Source of the DNA: Deinococcus sp. AJ005
GTDB lineage: Bacteria > Deinococcota > Deinococci > Deinococcales > Deinococcaceae
Assembly: GCF_009017495.1 (NCBI RefSeq)
Contig: NZ_CP044989.1
Location: 1 to 64,000 of the forward strand
Direction of reading: 5' to 3'
DNA: 64,000 bases
Made by a program: the position numbers and the translations under genes. This document shows, one piece after another, positions 25,837-36,756 of the stretch. The number at the start of each line of letters is the position of its first letter. Position 1 is the first letter of the stretch. A model generated the notes under the pieces. The model was not told where the DNA came from and ran no database searches. It was given only the letters and a program-made list of their open reading frames with translations.

Positions 25837-27444
25837 ATGACCATCGAAATCGACCTGTCTGCCCATTTGGGCCAGAAACCTGAGCTGGACCTTCAGACCG
25901 TGGTGCTGCTGGCCCAATCGGCAGACGACGCGTTTGAACGTTGCGTGAACCTGGCGCTCCAAAAGACAAGGGCAACCACCGTGGTAATCGTGCTGCACTG
26001 TGCCGAGTTCGACGAGCTGCGGGTGGTGGCCGCCGCAGGACAGCGTGCGGCTACCGCCACCGGACGCCGCCTGCCCAGAGGCCAGGGCCTGGGCTGGCAT
26101 GTGCTGGCGACCTCAGCCCCGTATCTGGTAGAGGAAGCCTTCAGTCACACGGACGCGCACTTTGTAGCGGGGCGGCCCCGCTCGGGCATGTACCTGGGTG
26201 TGCCGCTGCTGGACCCGGAGGGTCAGGTGCTGGGTGTGCTGTCTGCCGATACCACCGACAGCGACGAGGTGCTGGGCACGGCAGATGCGGGGCTGCTGCT
26301 GCTGTTGGGGCAAGCGGCGGGAGTGGCCTACAGCCGCTGGAAAGCACTTGAGGACGCGCAGCGCAGCGCCAGGCAGTATCAGCAGCTCGCGTACCTGTCC
26401 GCCCGGCTTGAAACCCTGGCGCGTCCTGACGACATTGCACGGGAGGCACTGAAGATGCTGCTGGCCCTGAGCGAATTCGATATTGGGGCCATGATGACGG
26501 TGGATGAAGACGGTCTGGCCCATCTGAGCATGATTCAGGGCGAGGAGGCCGTGGCCAACACCATCGCCGCAGACCTGAGCAATGTACACGAGCCACGCGG
26601 CCTGATTGCCGAGATCATCGCTGGCAACCGTAGTGCCGCGATATCGGATTACCACGCCCACCCGGATTCACCGCCGGAACTGAAGCGTGTGCGCTCCATC
26701 CTGGCTGCGCCGCTCCGCAATGGCACGCGCATCGTGGGGATCATCGGCCTCCTGAAACTGGACACGCCGCACCTGATCCCAGCGGAGCTGGCAGCGCTGC
26801 TGGACATGGTGGCGGCGCGGGTGGACCGGGCGCAGGAGCGGATCGCCACCTTCGAGCAGATGCGGCAGATGCGTGAGGCCGCCCTGCGCGCCGTGGGCCG
26901 CGTCCTGGAAGGACGGGACGGCGAGACCTTCGGACACACGGACCGCGTGACGGCGCTGTCCCTGCGCCTGGGACAGACACTGGGACTGGACGACGTGCAG
27001 TTGCAGCACCTGCGCTGGGGCGCGTACCTGCACGACATCGGCAAGGTGACGCTGGGCGACGACATTCTGCGGAAGCCGGGGCCACTGACCCCGCAGGAGC
27101 GTGCGCTGATGCAAAAACATGTGATCCTCGGCGATCACATGCTGCGTGAGGAGATCTTCGTGCCGCGCGAGGTGCGGGCCATCGTGCGCTCCCACCACGA
27201 ACGCTGGGACGGCGCGGGCTACCCGGACGGCCTCAGCGGCGAGGCGATTCCCCTGCTGGCACGTATTTTCAGTGTTGTGGACGTCTATGACGCCCTGATC
27301 AGCAAACGCCCGTACAAACCCGCCTGGACCCATGCGCAGGCCCTGGACGAGTTGCGGCGGGGGGCCGGGAGTCAGTTCGATCCCCATGCGCTGGCCTGCT
27401 TCGAGACGTTGTTCGGCCCCGACGGAGACGACCATGACGGATAA
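25837..27444 (+). CDS. GAF-GAF-HD-GYP cyclic-di-GMP phosphodiesterase
   Basis: A 535-aa cytoplasmic signalling protein. Two GAF sensor domains (~25-170 with YLGVPLLDPEGQVLGVL, ~185-345 with SILAAPLRNGTRIVGII) precede an HD-GYP domain (~350-530). Metal and catalytic motifs are YLHDIGKV (~399), HHERWDGAGYPDGL (~453) and RIFSVVDVYDAL (~478). All are intact, so c-di-GMP hydrolysis to pGpG or GMP is expected. It overlaps the next gene, a GGDEF protein, by 11 bases, giving one messenger for both directions of c-di-GMP turnover. No transmembrane segment. The start ATG 25837 has only a weak AGAGG before it. Confidence 0.88.
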   Translation: MTIEIDLSAHLGQKPELDLQTVVLLAQSADDAFERCVNLALQKTRATTVVIVLHCAEFDELRVVAAAGQRAATATGRRLPRGQGLGWHVLATSAPYLVEEAFSHTDAHFVAGRPRSGMYLGVPLLDPEGQVLGVLSADTTDSDEVLGTADAGLLLLLGQAAGVAYSRWKALEDAQRSARQYQQLAYLSARLETLARPDDIAREALKMLLALSEFDIGAMMTVDEDGLAHLSMIQGEEAVANTIAADLSNVHEPRGLIAEIIAGNRSAAISDYHAHPDSPPELKRVRSILAAPLRNGTRIVGIIGLLKLDTPHLIPAELAALLDMVAARVDRAQERIATFEQMRQMREAALRAVGRVLEGRDGETFGHTDRVTALSLRLGQTLGLDDVQLQHLRWGAYLHDIGKVTLGDDILRKPGPLTPQERALMQKHVILGDHMLREEIFVPREVRAIVRSHHERWDGAGYPDGLSGEAIPLLARIFSVVDVYDALISKRPYKPAWTHAQALDELRRGAGSQFDPHALACFETLFGPDGDDHDG

Positions 27445-29128
27445 CGACACGGCAGATCAGCATCAGGCGGGGCAGCCACGCGGCCCAGGGGTCAGCGGCC
27501 CAGATTCCAGCGCACCGGGCCAGAGCGGCGCAGACAGCAGCGCGGGAACCTCGGCGCTCCGGGAAGAGCTGCACGCCTTGCAGGTCCAGGCAACCGATCC
27601 TGGCAACACGGCGGCCACACGATTCCTGGCGTACCGCGAAGCGGCGTATATCGCTCTGGATCTCAGGGACCTCAAGGCAGCGATGGAGCATGCCCTGAAC
27701 TGCCTGGTCTGGGCACGTGCCAGCGGGGACGGGCGTTCGCAGGTCAAGGCCCACGTGACGCTCGCGCTGGCCATGATGGAATCCTATGACGATGCGGGCG
27801 CGCAGCGTGAATTTGGGGTGGCACTCACGCTGGCAGGGGCGATTGCCGACGACCGTGGCGTGGCGCTGGTGGCGATCAACACCTCGCATTTCGAGCTGGA
27901 ACGGCGCAACTACCACCAGGCCACCCAGCCGCTGCTGGAACTCCTGCACTCGCCGTCCATGGGGGCGCTGCTGGAACCCGGCGCACAGCAGCTCTGGGAG
28001 ATCTTCCACATCAATTTCGTGGTCTCCGCCTCGGAAACCCTGCTGGCTGGCACCGCTGGCGTCAGCGCCGCAGCCCATCTGCCCGAAATCGAACGCCAAC
28101 TGGCCGTTTCTGCCGCGCTGCTGGCCGTCAGACTGGAGGATCGGCACACCCTGAACCTGCTAGACACGGCGGCGCTGCTCGACGCCCTGACCCGGCACGC
28201 GCTGTGGACTGGTGAACTGACCGTCGCCCGCACGCTGGCCGACGAACACGTCCAGCTCACGAGCAACGCAGACTTTCCGCTGCTGTATGGCCGGGCACTG
28301 CTGGACCGCAGCCGCGTCTCCGCCCATATCGGGGATCTGGAAAACGCAATTCTGGATGCTGGGCGGGCCGTTGGCTATTTTCATGCGGCTGCCTCGGAAT
28401 TGTGGGAGGCCCGCTCCAGGGAACAACTGGCCGCCATCTACGCCCGCGCGGGGCGTTACCGCGAGGCTTACGAGACCCAGCAGGAGGTGACCCGGGGGGT
28501 GGAAAACCTGTACCGGGATTACCACCAGCAGCGCGCCCTGGTCCGGCAGATCGCGCAGCAGGCGCGCGAGGCGGAGGTGCGCGCCGAGGCCCTGGCCGAG
28601 GCGGCGCTGCGCGACCCGCTGACCGGCGCACCCAACCGCACGCGGGCCATGCAGGTGCTGGCTGACCTGCATACTCGCGCCCGGCAGGACCGCCCGAGCG
28701 CAGTGGCCCTGCTCGACCTCGACCTGTTCAAGCGCGTGAACGACACGTTCGGACATCTGGTCGGGGACGCGGTGCTGACCGGGGTGACCCGCCTGCTCAG
28801 CGCCGAGTTGCGCGAACAGGACCTGCTGGCCCGTCTGGGCGGTGAGGAGTTCATCGTGATCCTGCCGGACGTGACGGCCCAGCAGGCGGAGACGGTCTGC
28901 CTACAGCTCCGCGACTCGCTGCAAAACGCGTCCTGGGAAACGCTGGCTCCTGGCCTGATAACCACAGGCAGTTTCGGGGTGGCCGTGCTGGATGGTGGAC
29001 AGGACATCACCAGCGTCCTGATGAACGCTGACCGGGCGCTGTACGCCGCTAAGGCCGCTGGCAGAAACGCGGTCAGGGTGACGGCGAAACATGCTGACAT
29101 CACCCGAAAAATGCAGCCCTACCTGTAA
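27434..29128 (+). CDS. Diguanylate cyclase with N-terminal TPR-like region
   Basis: A 564-aa protein. A polar Gly/Gln/Ser-rich start (~1-40) and a long helical TPR-like region (~45-370) precede a coiled stretch (~375-400) and a GGDEF domain (~400-560). The active site is LARLGGEEFIVI (~467) and the inhibitory I-site RxxD (REQD) is five residues before it, so product feedback is predicted. DLDLFKRVNDTFGH gives the metal-binding Asp. ATG 27434 lies inside the end of the HD-GYP gene (11-base overlap). The pair likely answers signals sensed by the GAF domains and by partners of the helical region. Confidence 0.87.
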   Translation: MTDNDTADQHQAGQPRGPGVSGPDSSAPGQSGADSSAGTSALREELHALQVQATDPGNTAATRFLAYREAAYIALDLRDLKAAMEHALNCLVWARASGDGRSQVKAHVTLALAMMESYDDAGAQREFGVALTLAGAIADDRGVALVAINTSHFELERRNYHQATQPLLELLHSPSMGALLEPGAQQLWEIFHINFVVSASETLLAGTAGVSAAAHLPEIERQLAVSAALLAVRLEDRHTLNLLDTAALLDALTRHALWTGELTVARTLADEHVQLTSNADFPLLYGRALLDRSRVSAHIGDLENAILDAGRAVGYFHAAASELWEARSREQLAAIYARAGRYREAYETQQEVTRGVENLYRDYHQQRALVRQIAQQAREAEVRAEALAEAALRDPLTGAPNRTRAMQVLADLHTRARQDRPSAVALLDLDLFKRVNDTFGHLVGDAVLTGVTRLLSAELREQDLLARLGGEEFIVILPDVTAQQAETVCLQLRDSLQNASWETLAPGLITTGSFGVAVLDGGQDITSVLMNADRALYAAKAAGRNAVRVTAKHADITRKMQPYL

Positions 29129-29318
29129 TACGGCTTTCCCTGGTCAGTCCTATCGACGACGGTTGGGGGTGCGTCCGTGACAGGCACAAGGCGCGGCCAG
29201 CGAGGACGACAGACCTGCTGTCCCGGACGTGTCACATCCAGTTCTTCAGGGATTTTGGACCACACAGCTTTCAACGGCACACTACCCGCCCCAGAATGAG
29301 CGACACTGGAGCCACACC

Positions 29319-30479
29319 ATGACGACTCCTCTCCAACTTCAGACGCTCAGCGGACAGGTTTTGCTGCCCTCCGGCGAATTGACCCCGGCGCGGCTGGAAT
29401 TTGGCCGCCAGATCAGCGCCATCGTGCCAGATTCCACAGCTTCCACCGAGCGCCTGATCCTGCCGGGTTTCATCGACACCCATGTCCACGGCGGCGGCGG
29501 CGCAGACGCGATGGACGGCCCGCAGGCGGTGCGGACACTGGCCCGCTTTCACGCCTCACACGGCACCACCACGCTGCTGCCCACCACCATCACCAATCCC
29601 TGGGAGAAGGTGCTGGCGGCCTTGCATGGCATCCGGCAGGTAATGGACGAGGGCGGCGTGCCGGGCGGGGCAGACATCGTGGGCGCGCATCTGGAGGGGC
29701 CATTCATCAGTCCGGGGCGGCTGGGCGCGCAGCCACCGAACACGCTGGAGCCGACACCAGAGCTGATCGCCGAGGTGCTGGCTTTGAACGTGGTGCGGGC
29801 TGTGACCATCGCACCGGAACTGCCGGGAGCACTAGAAGCCTCGTTCGCAATGGCGCGTGCAGGCGTGCGAATCGGCGTGGGCCACACGCGGGCAGATACC
29901 GAGACCGTGACGGCCTTCCTGAACGCCCTGAACGCGGTGGGGGCCAGCACCTGCGCCACCCACCTCTACAACGCGATGGGGGGCATTGAGGGCCGCATTC
30001 CTGGCCCACCCGCCGCGTTGATGGCCGACGCCCACGCTTACCTGGAAGTGATTCTGGACAACATCCACGTTCACCCTGGCAGTTTCCGGCTGGCCTGCGC
30101 CGCCTCGCAACGCGTCATGCTGGTCACCGATGCCATGCGCGCCGCTGGCCTGGGCGATGGCATCAGCGAACTGGGCGGGCAGCGCGTGATCGTCAAGGAC
30201 GGACAGGCGCATCTGGAAAACGGCTCTTTGGCCGGAAGCCTGCTGACGATGGACATGGCACTGAGAAACGCAGTTCAAGCTGGAATCTCGCTGGACGGAG
30301 CCAGCCGGATGCTGAGCGAAATACCTGCCCGTTCAGTGGGCCTGAGTGACCGGGGAATGTTGGAGCCGGGCTTGCGCGCCGATCTGGTGGTGCTGGACGT
30401 CGACTTGAATGTTCTAGAGGTTTATGTGGGGGGCAGCAGGGTCAATGCTGAGCCACAAACCCCAGAACCGCCTCGTTGA
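29319..30479 (+). CDS. nagA: N-acetylglucosamine-6-phosphate deacetylase
   Basis: A 386-aa amidohydrolase converting N-acetylglucosamine-6-phosphate to glucosamine-6-phosphate in amino-sugar and peptidoglycan recycling. Motifs: PGFIDTHVHGGGG (metal His, ~48-60), VGAHLEGPFI (~118-127, metal Glu), CATHLYNAMGG (~208-218), DNIHVHPGSF (~246) and VTDAMRAAG (~268, catalytic Asp). ATG 29319 is preceded by TGGAG at suitable distance; an upstream in-frame start is rejected because homology begins here. The 3' end overlaps the convergent hydrolase by 38 bases. No nagB or transport gene lies nearby. Confidence 0.9.
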   Translation: MTTPLQLQTLSGQVLLPSGELTPARLEFGRQISAIVPDSTASTERLILPGFIDTHVHGGGGADAMDGPQAVRTLARFHASHGTTTLLPTTITNPWEKVLAALHGIRQVMDEGGVPGGADIVGAHLEGPFISPGRLGAQPPNTLEPTPELIAEVLALNVVRAVTIAPELPGALEASFAMARAGVRIGVGHTRADTETVTAFLNALNAVGASTCATHLYNAMGGIEGRIPGPPAALMADAHAYLEVILDNIHVHPGSFRLACAASQRVMLVTDAMRAAGLGDGISELGGQRVIVKDGQAHLENGSLAGSLLTMDMALRNAVQAGISLDGASRMLSEIPARSVGLSDRGMLEPGLRADLVVLDVDLNVLEVYVGGSRVNAEPQTPEPPR

Positions 30480-31268
30480 ACTCCTCCGCCCGCTCCACAA
30501 TCGGAATATGCCCGGTGCCAGGATACGTGATGAACTCCGCGCCGGGAATCTGGGCGGCCAAGTGCTGCCCATTCTCGTAGCGCACCAGCGGATCGGCGTC
30601 ACCGTGAACCACCATCGTCGGCACCAGCAGCTTTTCCAAGTCAGCGGTCACGTCATGCGTGCGCGTGGAGCGAAACTGGCGGGCGTAACGCTCCGGCGTC
30701 AGCGGACGGTAGTCGGCATTGGCGGCAATCGCGTCGGAAGCCTCCGGGTGAGCGTCCAGAAAACCGGGGGCCATGATCAGGCCATAGGTGCGGCGGGCGC
30801 GTGCGCCAGGGGACAAGGAGAAATCGGGACGCAGGGCATCCAGGCCTGCTTCCTCTGGCCCCACATGACTTGCCCCGCCTGCCGAAGTGGAAACCAGCGT
30901 CAGGCTCTGCACCAGTTCCGGCCAGCGCACCGCCAGATTCAGGGCGATAAACCCGCCCATGCTGATGCCCACCACATGCGCGGGCGCGGCGTTCATGGCC
31001 CGCAGAAAGGCGGCGGCGTCATCGGCCTGATCGGCGGTGGAGTAATCGGCATCCGTTGTGTCACTGTCGCCCGTGTCGCGGTGGTCAATGGAGAAGGTGC
31101 GGTACTTTTCCCCAAAGACCGGGAGCTGTCCGCGCCAGCCCAGGCGGTTGCTGCCCAGCCCAGTCAGGAAGAGGACATTGCCCTGCGGATGTTCGGGCCT
31201 GATCTCGTCATAGGCCAGCGTGCGCGTGCCGATGTTGCAAAAGCGTGGTTCGGGAATCTGCTGGGTCA

Positions 31269-31269
<1 letters not shown>
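30442..31269 (-). CDS. Alpha/beta-fold hydrolase
   Basis: A 275-aa serine-hydrolase-fold protein without signal peptide. The nucleophile elbow GISMGGFIAL is near residue 98, the Asp in VHGDADPLV near 225 and the His in GTGHIPIVE near 255. IDHRDTGDSD lies in the oxyanion strand. It may be an esterase, lactonase or C-C hydrolase. Its ATG shares the A of the upstream acyl-CoA dehydrogenase stop (TAATG at 31269), so the two are translated as a pair and may share a pathway, possibly fatty-acid or ester breakdown. It converges on nagA with a 38-base overlap. Confidence 0.85.
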
Positions 31270-33065
<1,796 letters not shown>

Positions 33066-33140
33066 TGGGGTTGCTCCTTGGTGGGAAGACCTGATTCGGC
33101 TGAGAATCGGCCAGAGGGATGTCCGTTTGCGTCTACTTTG

Positions 33141-33158
33141 AACGTTGACGTTAATATA
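33141..33158. promoter_or_regulatory. Palindromic motif in the divergent promoter region
   Basis: AACGTTGACGTT (33141-33152) is a 5-bp-arm palindrome with a TG centre; TTGACG within it could serve as -35 for the plus strand. It is midway between the divergent acyl-CoA dehydrogenase and quinone oxidoreductase genes and may bind a TetR-like fatty-acid regulator. The evidence is weak. Confidence 0.3.
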
Positions 33159-33205
33159 GGGCATTCTATCGCCCGTCCCGTCCCCACTCCCCAGGAGGTT
33201 CCACC

Positions 33206-34180
33206 ATGCGCGCCCTGATCTGCCAGACCTTTGACCAGCCCGAAACCCTGACCGTCCAGACCCAGCCCGATCCCACGCCCAGCGCCAATGAAGTGGTGCT
33301 GGAAGTCAAGGCGGCAGGCGTGAATTACCCTGACGCGCTGATGGTCATGGGCCAGTATCAGATCAAGCCTCCATTACCCTTCGTGCCAGGAGCAGAGGCA
33401 GCAGGCATCATTTGCGCTGTTGGGGAAGGCGTCAAGCACCTGAAAGTCGGACAGCGGGCGGTGGCCTTCACCGGGCTAGGCGCGTTCGCCTCTCATCTGA
33501 AGGCAGACGCGGCGACGGTCATGCCGCTGCCGGACGGCATGGATTTTGAGGTGGCGGCCACGTTGCCCCTCGCCTACGGAACCACCATGCACGCACTGGT
33601 GGACCGCGCCCAACTCAAGGCAGGCGAGACCCTGCTGGTATTGGGCGCAGCGGGCGGCGTGGGACTGGCAGCGGTGATGATCGGCAAGGCGCTGGGCGCA
33701 CGGGTGATCGCGGCGACGGGCAGCGACGAGAAGCTGCAATTAGCCCGCGAACACGGTGCGGACGAGGGTTTCAACTACGCCACCGAGGACATGCGCGAAC
33801 GCCTTAAAACCCTGACGGGCGGCAAAGGGCCAGACGTGATCTTTGACCCGGTGGGCGATAAATTTGCCGAACCCGCCTTCCGCAGCATCGGCTGGGGCGG
33901 GCGTTATCTGGTGATCGGTTTCGCAGGGGGAGAGATTCCGAAGTTGCCCCTGAATCTGCCGCTGCTCAAAGGCGCGTCGCTGGTGGGCGTGTTCTGGGGC
34001 GAATTTGCCAAGCGTGATCCAGCAGCCAATGCTCGCAATCTGGCGCGGCTGGCAGGCTGGGTGATGGACGGGACGGTTAAACCTCTGGTCAGTCAGCGCT
34101 ATTCGCTGGAGGATGGTCCACAGGCCATGCGCGATCTGCTGGAACGGCGCGTCACGGGTAAGGTGGTCATCACCCCTTGA
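33206..34180 (+). CDS. NADPH:quinone oxidoreductase family protein (zinc-free MDR)
   Basis: A 324-aa medium-chain dehydrogenase/reductase. The N-terminal GroES-like domain (VKAAGVNYPDALMVMGQYQ, PGAEAAGII) is followed by a Rossmann domain with VLGAAGGVGLAAV (~155-167). Structural-zinc cysteines are missing, as in quinone oxidoreductases. AGGAGG lies 7 bases before ATG. Its TGA overlaps the TTG start of the MerR regulator. It is divergent from the acyl-CoA dehydrogenase operon, which hints at linked regulation. Confidence 0.88.
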   Translation: MRALICQTFDQPETLTVQTQPDPTPSANEVVLEVKAAGVNYPDALMVMGQYQIKPPLPFVPGAEAAGIICAVGEGVKHLKVGQRAVAFTGLGAFASHLKADAATVMPLPDGMDFEVAATLPLAYGTTMHALVDRAQLKAGETLLVLGAAGGVGLAAVMIGKALGARVIAATGSDEKLQLAREHGADEGFNYATEDMRERLKTLTGGKGPDVIFDPVGDKFAEPAFRSIGWGGRYLVIGFAGGEIPKLPLNLPLLKGASLVGVFWGEFAKRDPAANARNLARLAGWVMDGTVKPLVSQRYSLEDGPQAMRDLLERRVTGKVVITP

Positions 34181-34614
34181 GCGAGCTTTCCACGACACCT
34201 GAGCAGACCGCCTTCTACACCACCGCCGAACTGGCCCGCGAAGCTGGGGTCACGCGCCGCACGGTGATGCATTACGCCGAGTTGCAACTGTTGACCCCCG
34301 ATCTGACCACGGTGTCGGGGCGGCTGCTGTACGGGCCGTATTCGTTGCGCCTGCTGCGCGATCTGATTGACCTGCGCTCGCTGGGGATGCCCTTAGACGA
34401 GGCCCGTGACATGGTCACCCTGCGCCGCGCCACCCACGATCTGGCGGGCAACCGCCGCCGCGACTGGAAGCGTGAGGACGTGCCCCTGAGTGATGAGCGT
34501 TTGCAGGCCCTCCAAACCCGCCTGCGCGCCATCAACGCGGCGTATGAGCGGCAGGCGGACAATCTGGCCCGCCTGGACCGCTGGTTGACCAAACGGTTTA
34601 CGGGCGACGAATAG
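34177..34614 (+). CDS. MerR-family transcriptional regulator
   Basis: A 145-aa DNA-binding protein. The winged HTH is at ~12-80 (FYTTAELAREAGVTRRTVMHY, then RLLYGPYSLRLLRDLIDLRSLGMPLDEA), and the C-terminal ~90-140 helix would form the dimer coiled coil. It lacks the Cys cluster of metal sensors. The start is TTG 34177, overlapping the stop of the quinone oxidoreductase (TTGA), so the two are coupled. It may control the divergent acyl-CoA dehydrogenase operon or its own. Confidence 0.82.
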   Translation: MSELSTTPEQTAFYTTAELAREAGVTRRTVMHYAELQLLTPDLTTVSGRLLYGPYSLRLLRDLIDLRSLGMPLDEARDMVTLRRATHDLAGNRRRDWKREDVPLSDERLQALQTRLRAINAAYERQADNLARLDRWLTKRFTGDE

Positions 34615-34717
34615 GTCAGGCAGGAGTTGAGCGTGTTCTGGCATTCAACACAAATCCAGTGATCCCCTAAACAGAGCGTTTGCAACAGCAGAAGACGACG
34701 CTGCATCAAGCCGATTT

Positions 34718-34745
34718 GGGTTGCTCGTCACGTGACGAGCAACCC
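34718..34745. repeat. Perfect 28-bp palindrome between merR and rep
   Basis: GGGTTGCTCGTCAC is followed directly by its exact reverse complement, with no spacer and CACGTG at the centre. It lies 104 bases after merR and 65 bases before the end of the convergent rep gene. It could be a two-way terminator, a protein-binding site, or part of the replicon's maintenance functions. Confidence 0.75.
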
Positions 34746-34809
34746 CTTCATTTTCCCTTCCTCGCACCAATCGCCTGAGATGTCCGGTAGTCCGTGGGTC
34801 TGGGAACGC

Positions 34810-36249
34810 TCAGGCCGTATCAGGTTGAGCCATTTGAAGATGACTGAGGTGCTGGAGCAAGTCCGCAGTGAAGGCGTCCAAACTGCCGTCCACCTTGGCT
34901 CTGGAGGCCAGCCGCGTGACTTCCTGCGGGTCCGGCTGGCCGACAATCATGCCCATACGCAGCAGGGCGTACTCACTGACGCTCAGGCGTTCGCGGAGCA
35001 GGAATTGCAGGGTCTTGAGGGCCGCCTCCACCTGCGCTTCCAGGGGTTGAGGCTCGTCGGTGGCCTCCACCAGCGTGGGCATGTTGGAGGGTGAGGTGCT
35101 GCTTTTTTTCTTCGCCTTCTCTCTGGGGGCATCCGGTTCAGGGTACTTGTCGTCAGAATCGCGGATGATGTCCACCAGCAACGCCGAGCGGTTGCGGGCT
35201 TTGAAGCCGCCTGCGAGCAACCGGATGAACTTGGAAAGCCGCTCCTGCACGTGCTTCTCGCCGTATTCCTCAATCAGCCTGCGGGCCACCGCGCCGGACA
35301 CCCGGTACTCCTCCAACTCCATGATCAGTGGGCTGTCGGGCAGGGTGGATTCCTCCTGGCCCGCCAGATCGGCGAAGCGGTAGGTCAGTTCCTGCTTCTG
35401 CCCCCGGCCCTCGTATTCCACCGCGCTCAGGTATTGCCGCTCCATCAGTTCCTCATGCGCGCCCTGCAAGGTGGAGCGAATCTTGTTACTGCGGCGGTCC
35501 ACGATCTTGCACGCCTCGGCCCAGTCAATCAGGTTGACGGTAAAAGATGCCAGCGGCTCACGCGGGTCCTCGGGCGGGTAGCGCCGCGCGTCCAGCAGGC
35601 GGTACAGGGCGCGGGTCAGCGGGCGGTCCAGACTGGTCAGAAATTCCAGATCCAGCGGCTTGGTGTACTGGGCGCGGATGGATTTGGTGATCGGCGAGGC
35701 CAGCCTGATCTTGAGGGTGCTGCTGCGGCTCAGGCCCAGGTCCTCATCCCCGCTGGTGAACTCCAGGGCTTCCAGGTAGTTGAAGGTCACTGTGGTCCAG
35801 TTGCCCCGGCGGTGGTCCCGCCACGCCTCCGAGGCGGTGTAGGTAGAAGTTCGCAGCCGGAACAGTGTTTGACGCAGGTTCTGGTAGTAGCGCCCGGAAT
35901 CGTGCAGACCAGCGCGTTTCAGAATCTGGTAGGCGGTGGTGTGCAGTGTGCCGTCTTCCGGACAACCGTCCTCCACGTACAGATCGATCAACGCGGTGGA
36001 GATGTCACCGTCCAGCCCGTGCGGCACACCGCCGTACTTGGGAATCGCGTCGCAGCTCAGCCGGGCGGGCCGGCCCTCGACATGAAAATCGACGGTCCAT
36101 GAAGTAAAGCTGTCTGGCACGCGCTCCTGGATGCTAATCAACCCCAGCCGTCCCACGTTGGCCTCGTCAATGCGCGAGATTTCTCTGGGGGAAGCAGGTC
36201 TGGTTGCCGAGCGTGATTTTGGAGAACGTTTGGTGCCAGTCAACGCCAT
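34810..36249 (-). CDS. Replication initiator protein (RepA/RPA family)
   Basis: A 479-aa initiator resembling Pfam RPA proteins of Deinococcus plasmids and second chromosomes. It has winged-helix regions in the first two thirds (GTLHTTAYQILKRAGLHDSG ~100-120; LDRPLTRALYRLLDARRYPPE ~215-235; ASFTVNLIDWAEAC ~243) that would bind the iterons just upstream. A Lys-rich linker follows (~385-395), then a C-terminal helical part. GGAGG is only 2 bases before ATG 36249; the TTG two codons later would have better spacing, so the exact start is open. TATTAT (36273-36278, minus strand) may be its -10 box, placing the promoter beside the first iterons so that Rep can repress itself. Confidence 0.85.
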   Translation of the reverse strand: MALTGTKRSPKSRSATRPASPREISRIDEANVGRLGLISIQERVPDSFTSWTVDFHVEGRPARLSCDAIPKYGGVPHGLDGDISTALIDLYVEDGCPEDGTLHTTAYQILKRAGLHDSGRYYQNLRQTLFRLRTSTYTASEAWRDHRRGNWTTVTFNYLEALEFTSGDEDLGLSRSSTLKIRLASPITKSIRAQYTKPLDLEFLTSLDRPLTRALYRLLDARRYPPEDPREPLASFTVNLIDWAEACKIVDRRSNKIRSTLQGAHEELMERQYLSAVEYEGRGQKQELTYRFADLAGQEESTLPDSPLIMELEEYRVSGAVARRLIEEYGEKHVQERLSKFIRLLAGGFKARNRSALLVDIIRDSDDKYPEPDAPREKAKKKSSTSPSNMPTLVEATDEPQPLEAQVEAALKTLQFLLRERLSVSEYALLRMGMIVGQPDPQEVTRLASRAKVDGSLDAFTADLLQHLSHLQMAQPDTA

Positions 36250-36302
36250 TTCCTCCCGGTTTTGGTTTATGCATAATACCCTTCAAAAAGGCTCAAAACC
36301 AC

Positions 36303-36712
36303 TACCGTACTACTCAGGCGATTCGGTATTCCAAGTACCGGACTACTCAGGCGGTTCGAGTGGCGAGATTTGGGCTAAAAATCGTCTGAGTCAGAATTAT
36401 CAGCTTGTTTTAGACTGGTCTTCCAAACTACCGGACTACTCAGGCGATTGGGGGCCAAACTACCAGACAACTCAGGCGATTCGGTCTTACAAGTACCGGA
36501 CTACTCAGGCGATTGACCTCTTACAGCTACCGGACAACTCAGGCGATTCGGTCTTACAAGTACCGGACTACTCAGGCGATTGGCAGTTTCAACTACCGGA
36601 CTACTCAGGCGATTCGGTCTTACAAGTACCGGACTACTCAGGCGATTGGGGCCAAAACTACCGGACTACTCAGGCGATTCGGTCTTACAAGTACCGGACT
36701 ACTCAGGCGAAA
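36303..36712 (+). other. Origin iteron array: eleven copies with ~33-bp spacing
   Basis: Eleven direct copies of TAC + CCGGACTACTCAGGCGAT-like core start at 36303, 36336, 36429, 36461, 36494, 36528, 36561, 36594, 36627, 36659 and 36692. Spacing is 32-34 bases (three helical turns), with one 93-base gap between copies 2 and 3. Copies 1, 2, 4 and 6 have one or two changes. From copy 4 on, the spacers alternate: CGGTCTTACAAG after even copies, variable after odd copies, so the true period is ~66 bp. The array is next to the initiator gene and is the probable Rep-binding origin. Confidence 0.9.
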
Positions 36713-36756
36713 AATCCGAAAAACGCCGTGTTTTCGGGCTTTTGGCCGCCACCCCT

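Noticed and set aside
36303..36712. CRISPR array
   Set aside because: The spacers are ~12 bases and largely repeated, unlike CRISPR spacers, and no cas gene is present; a rep gene is adjacent.
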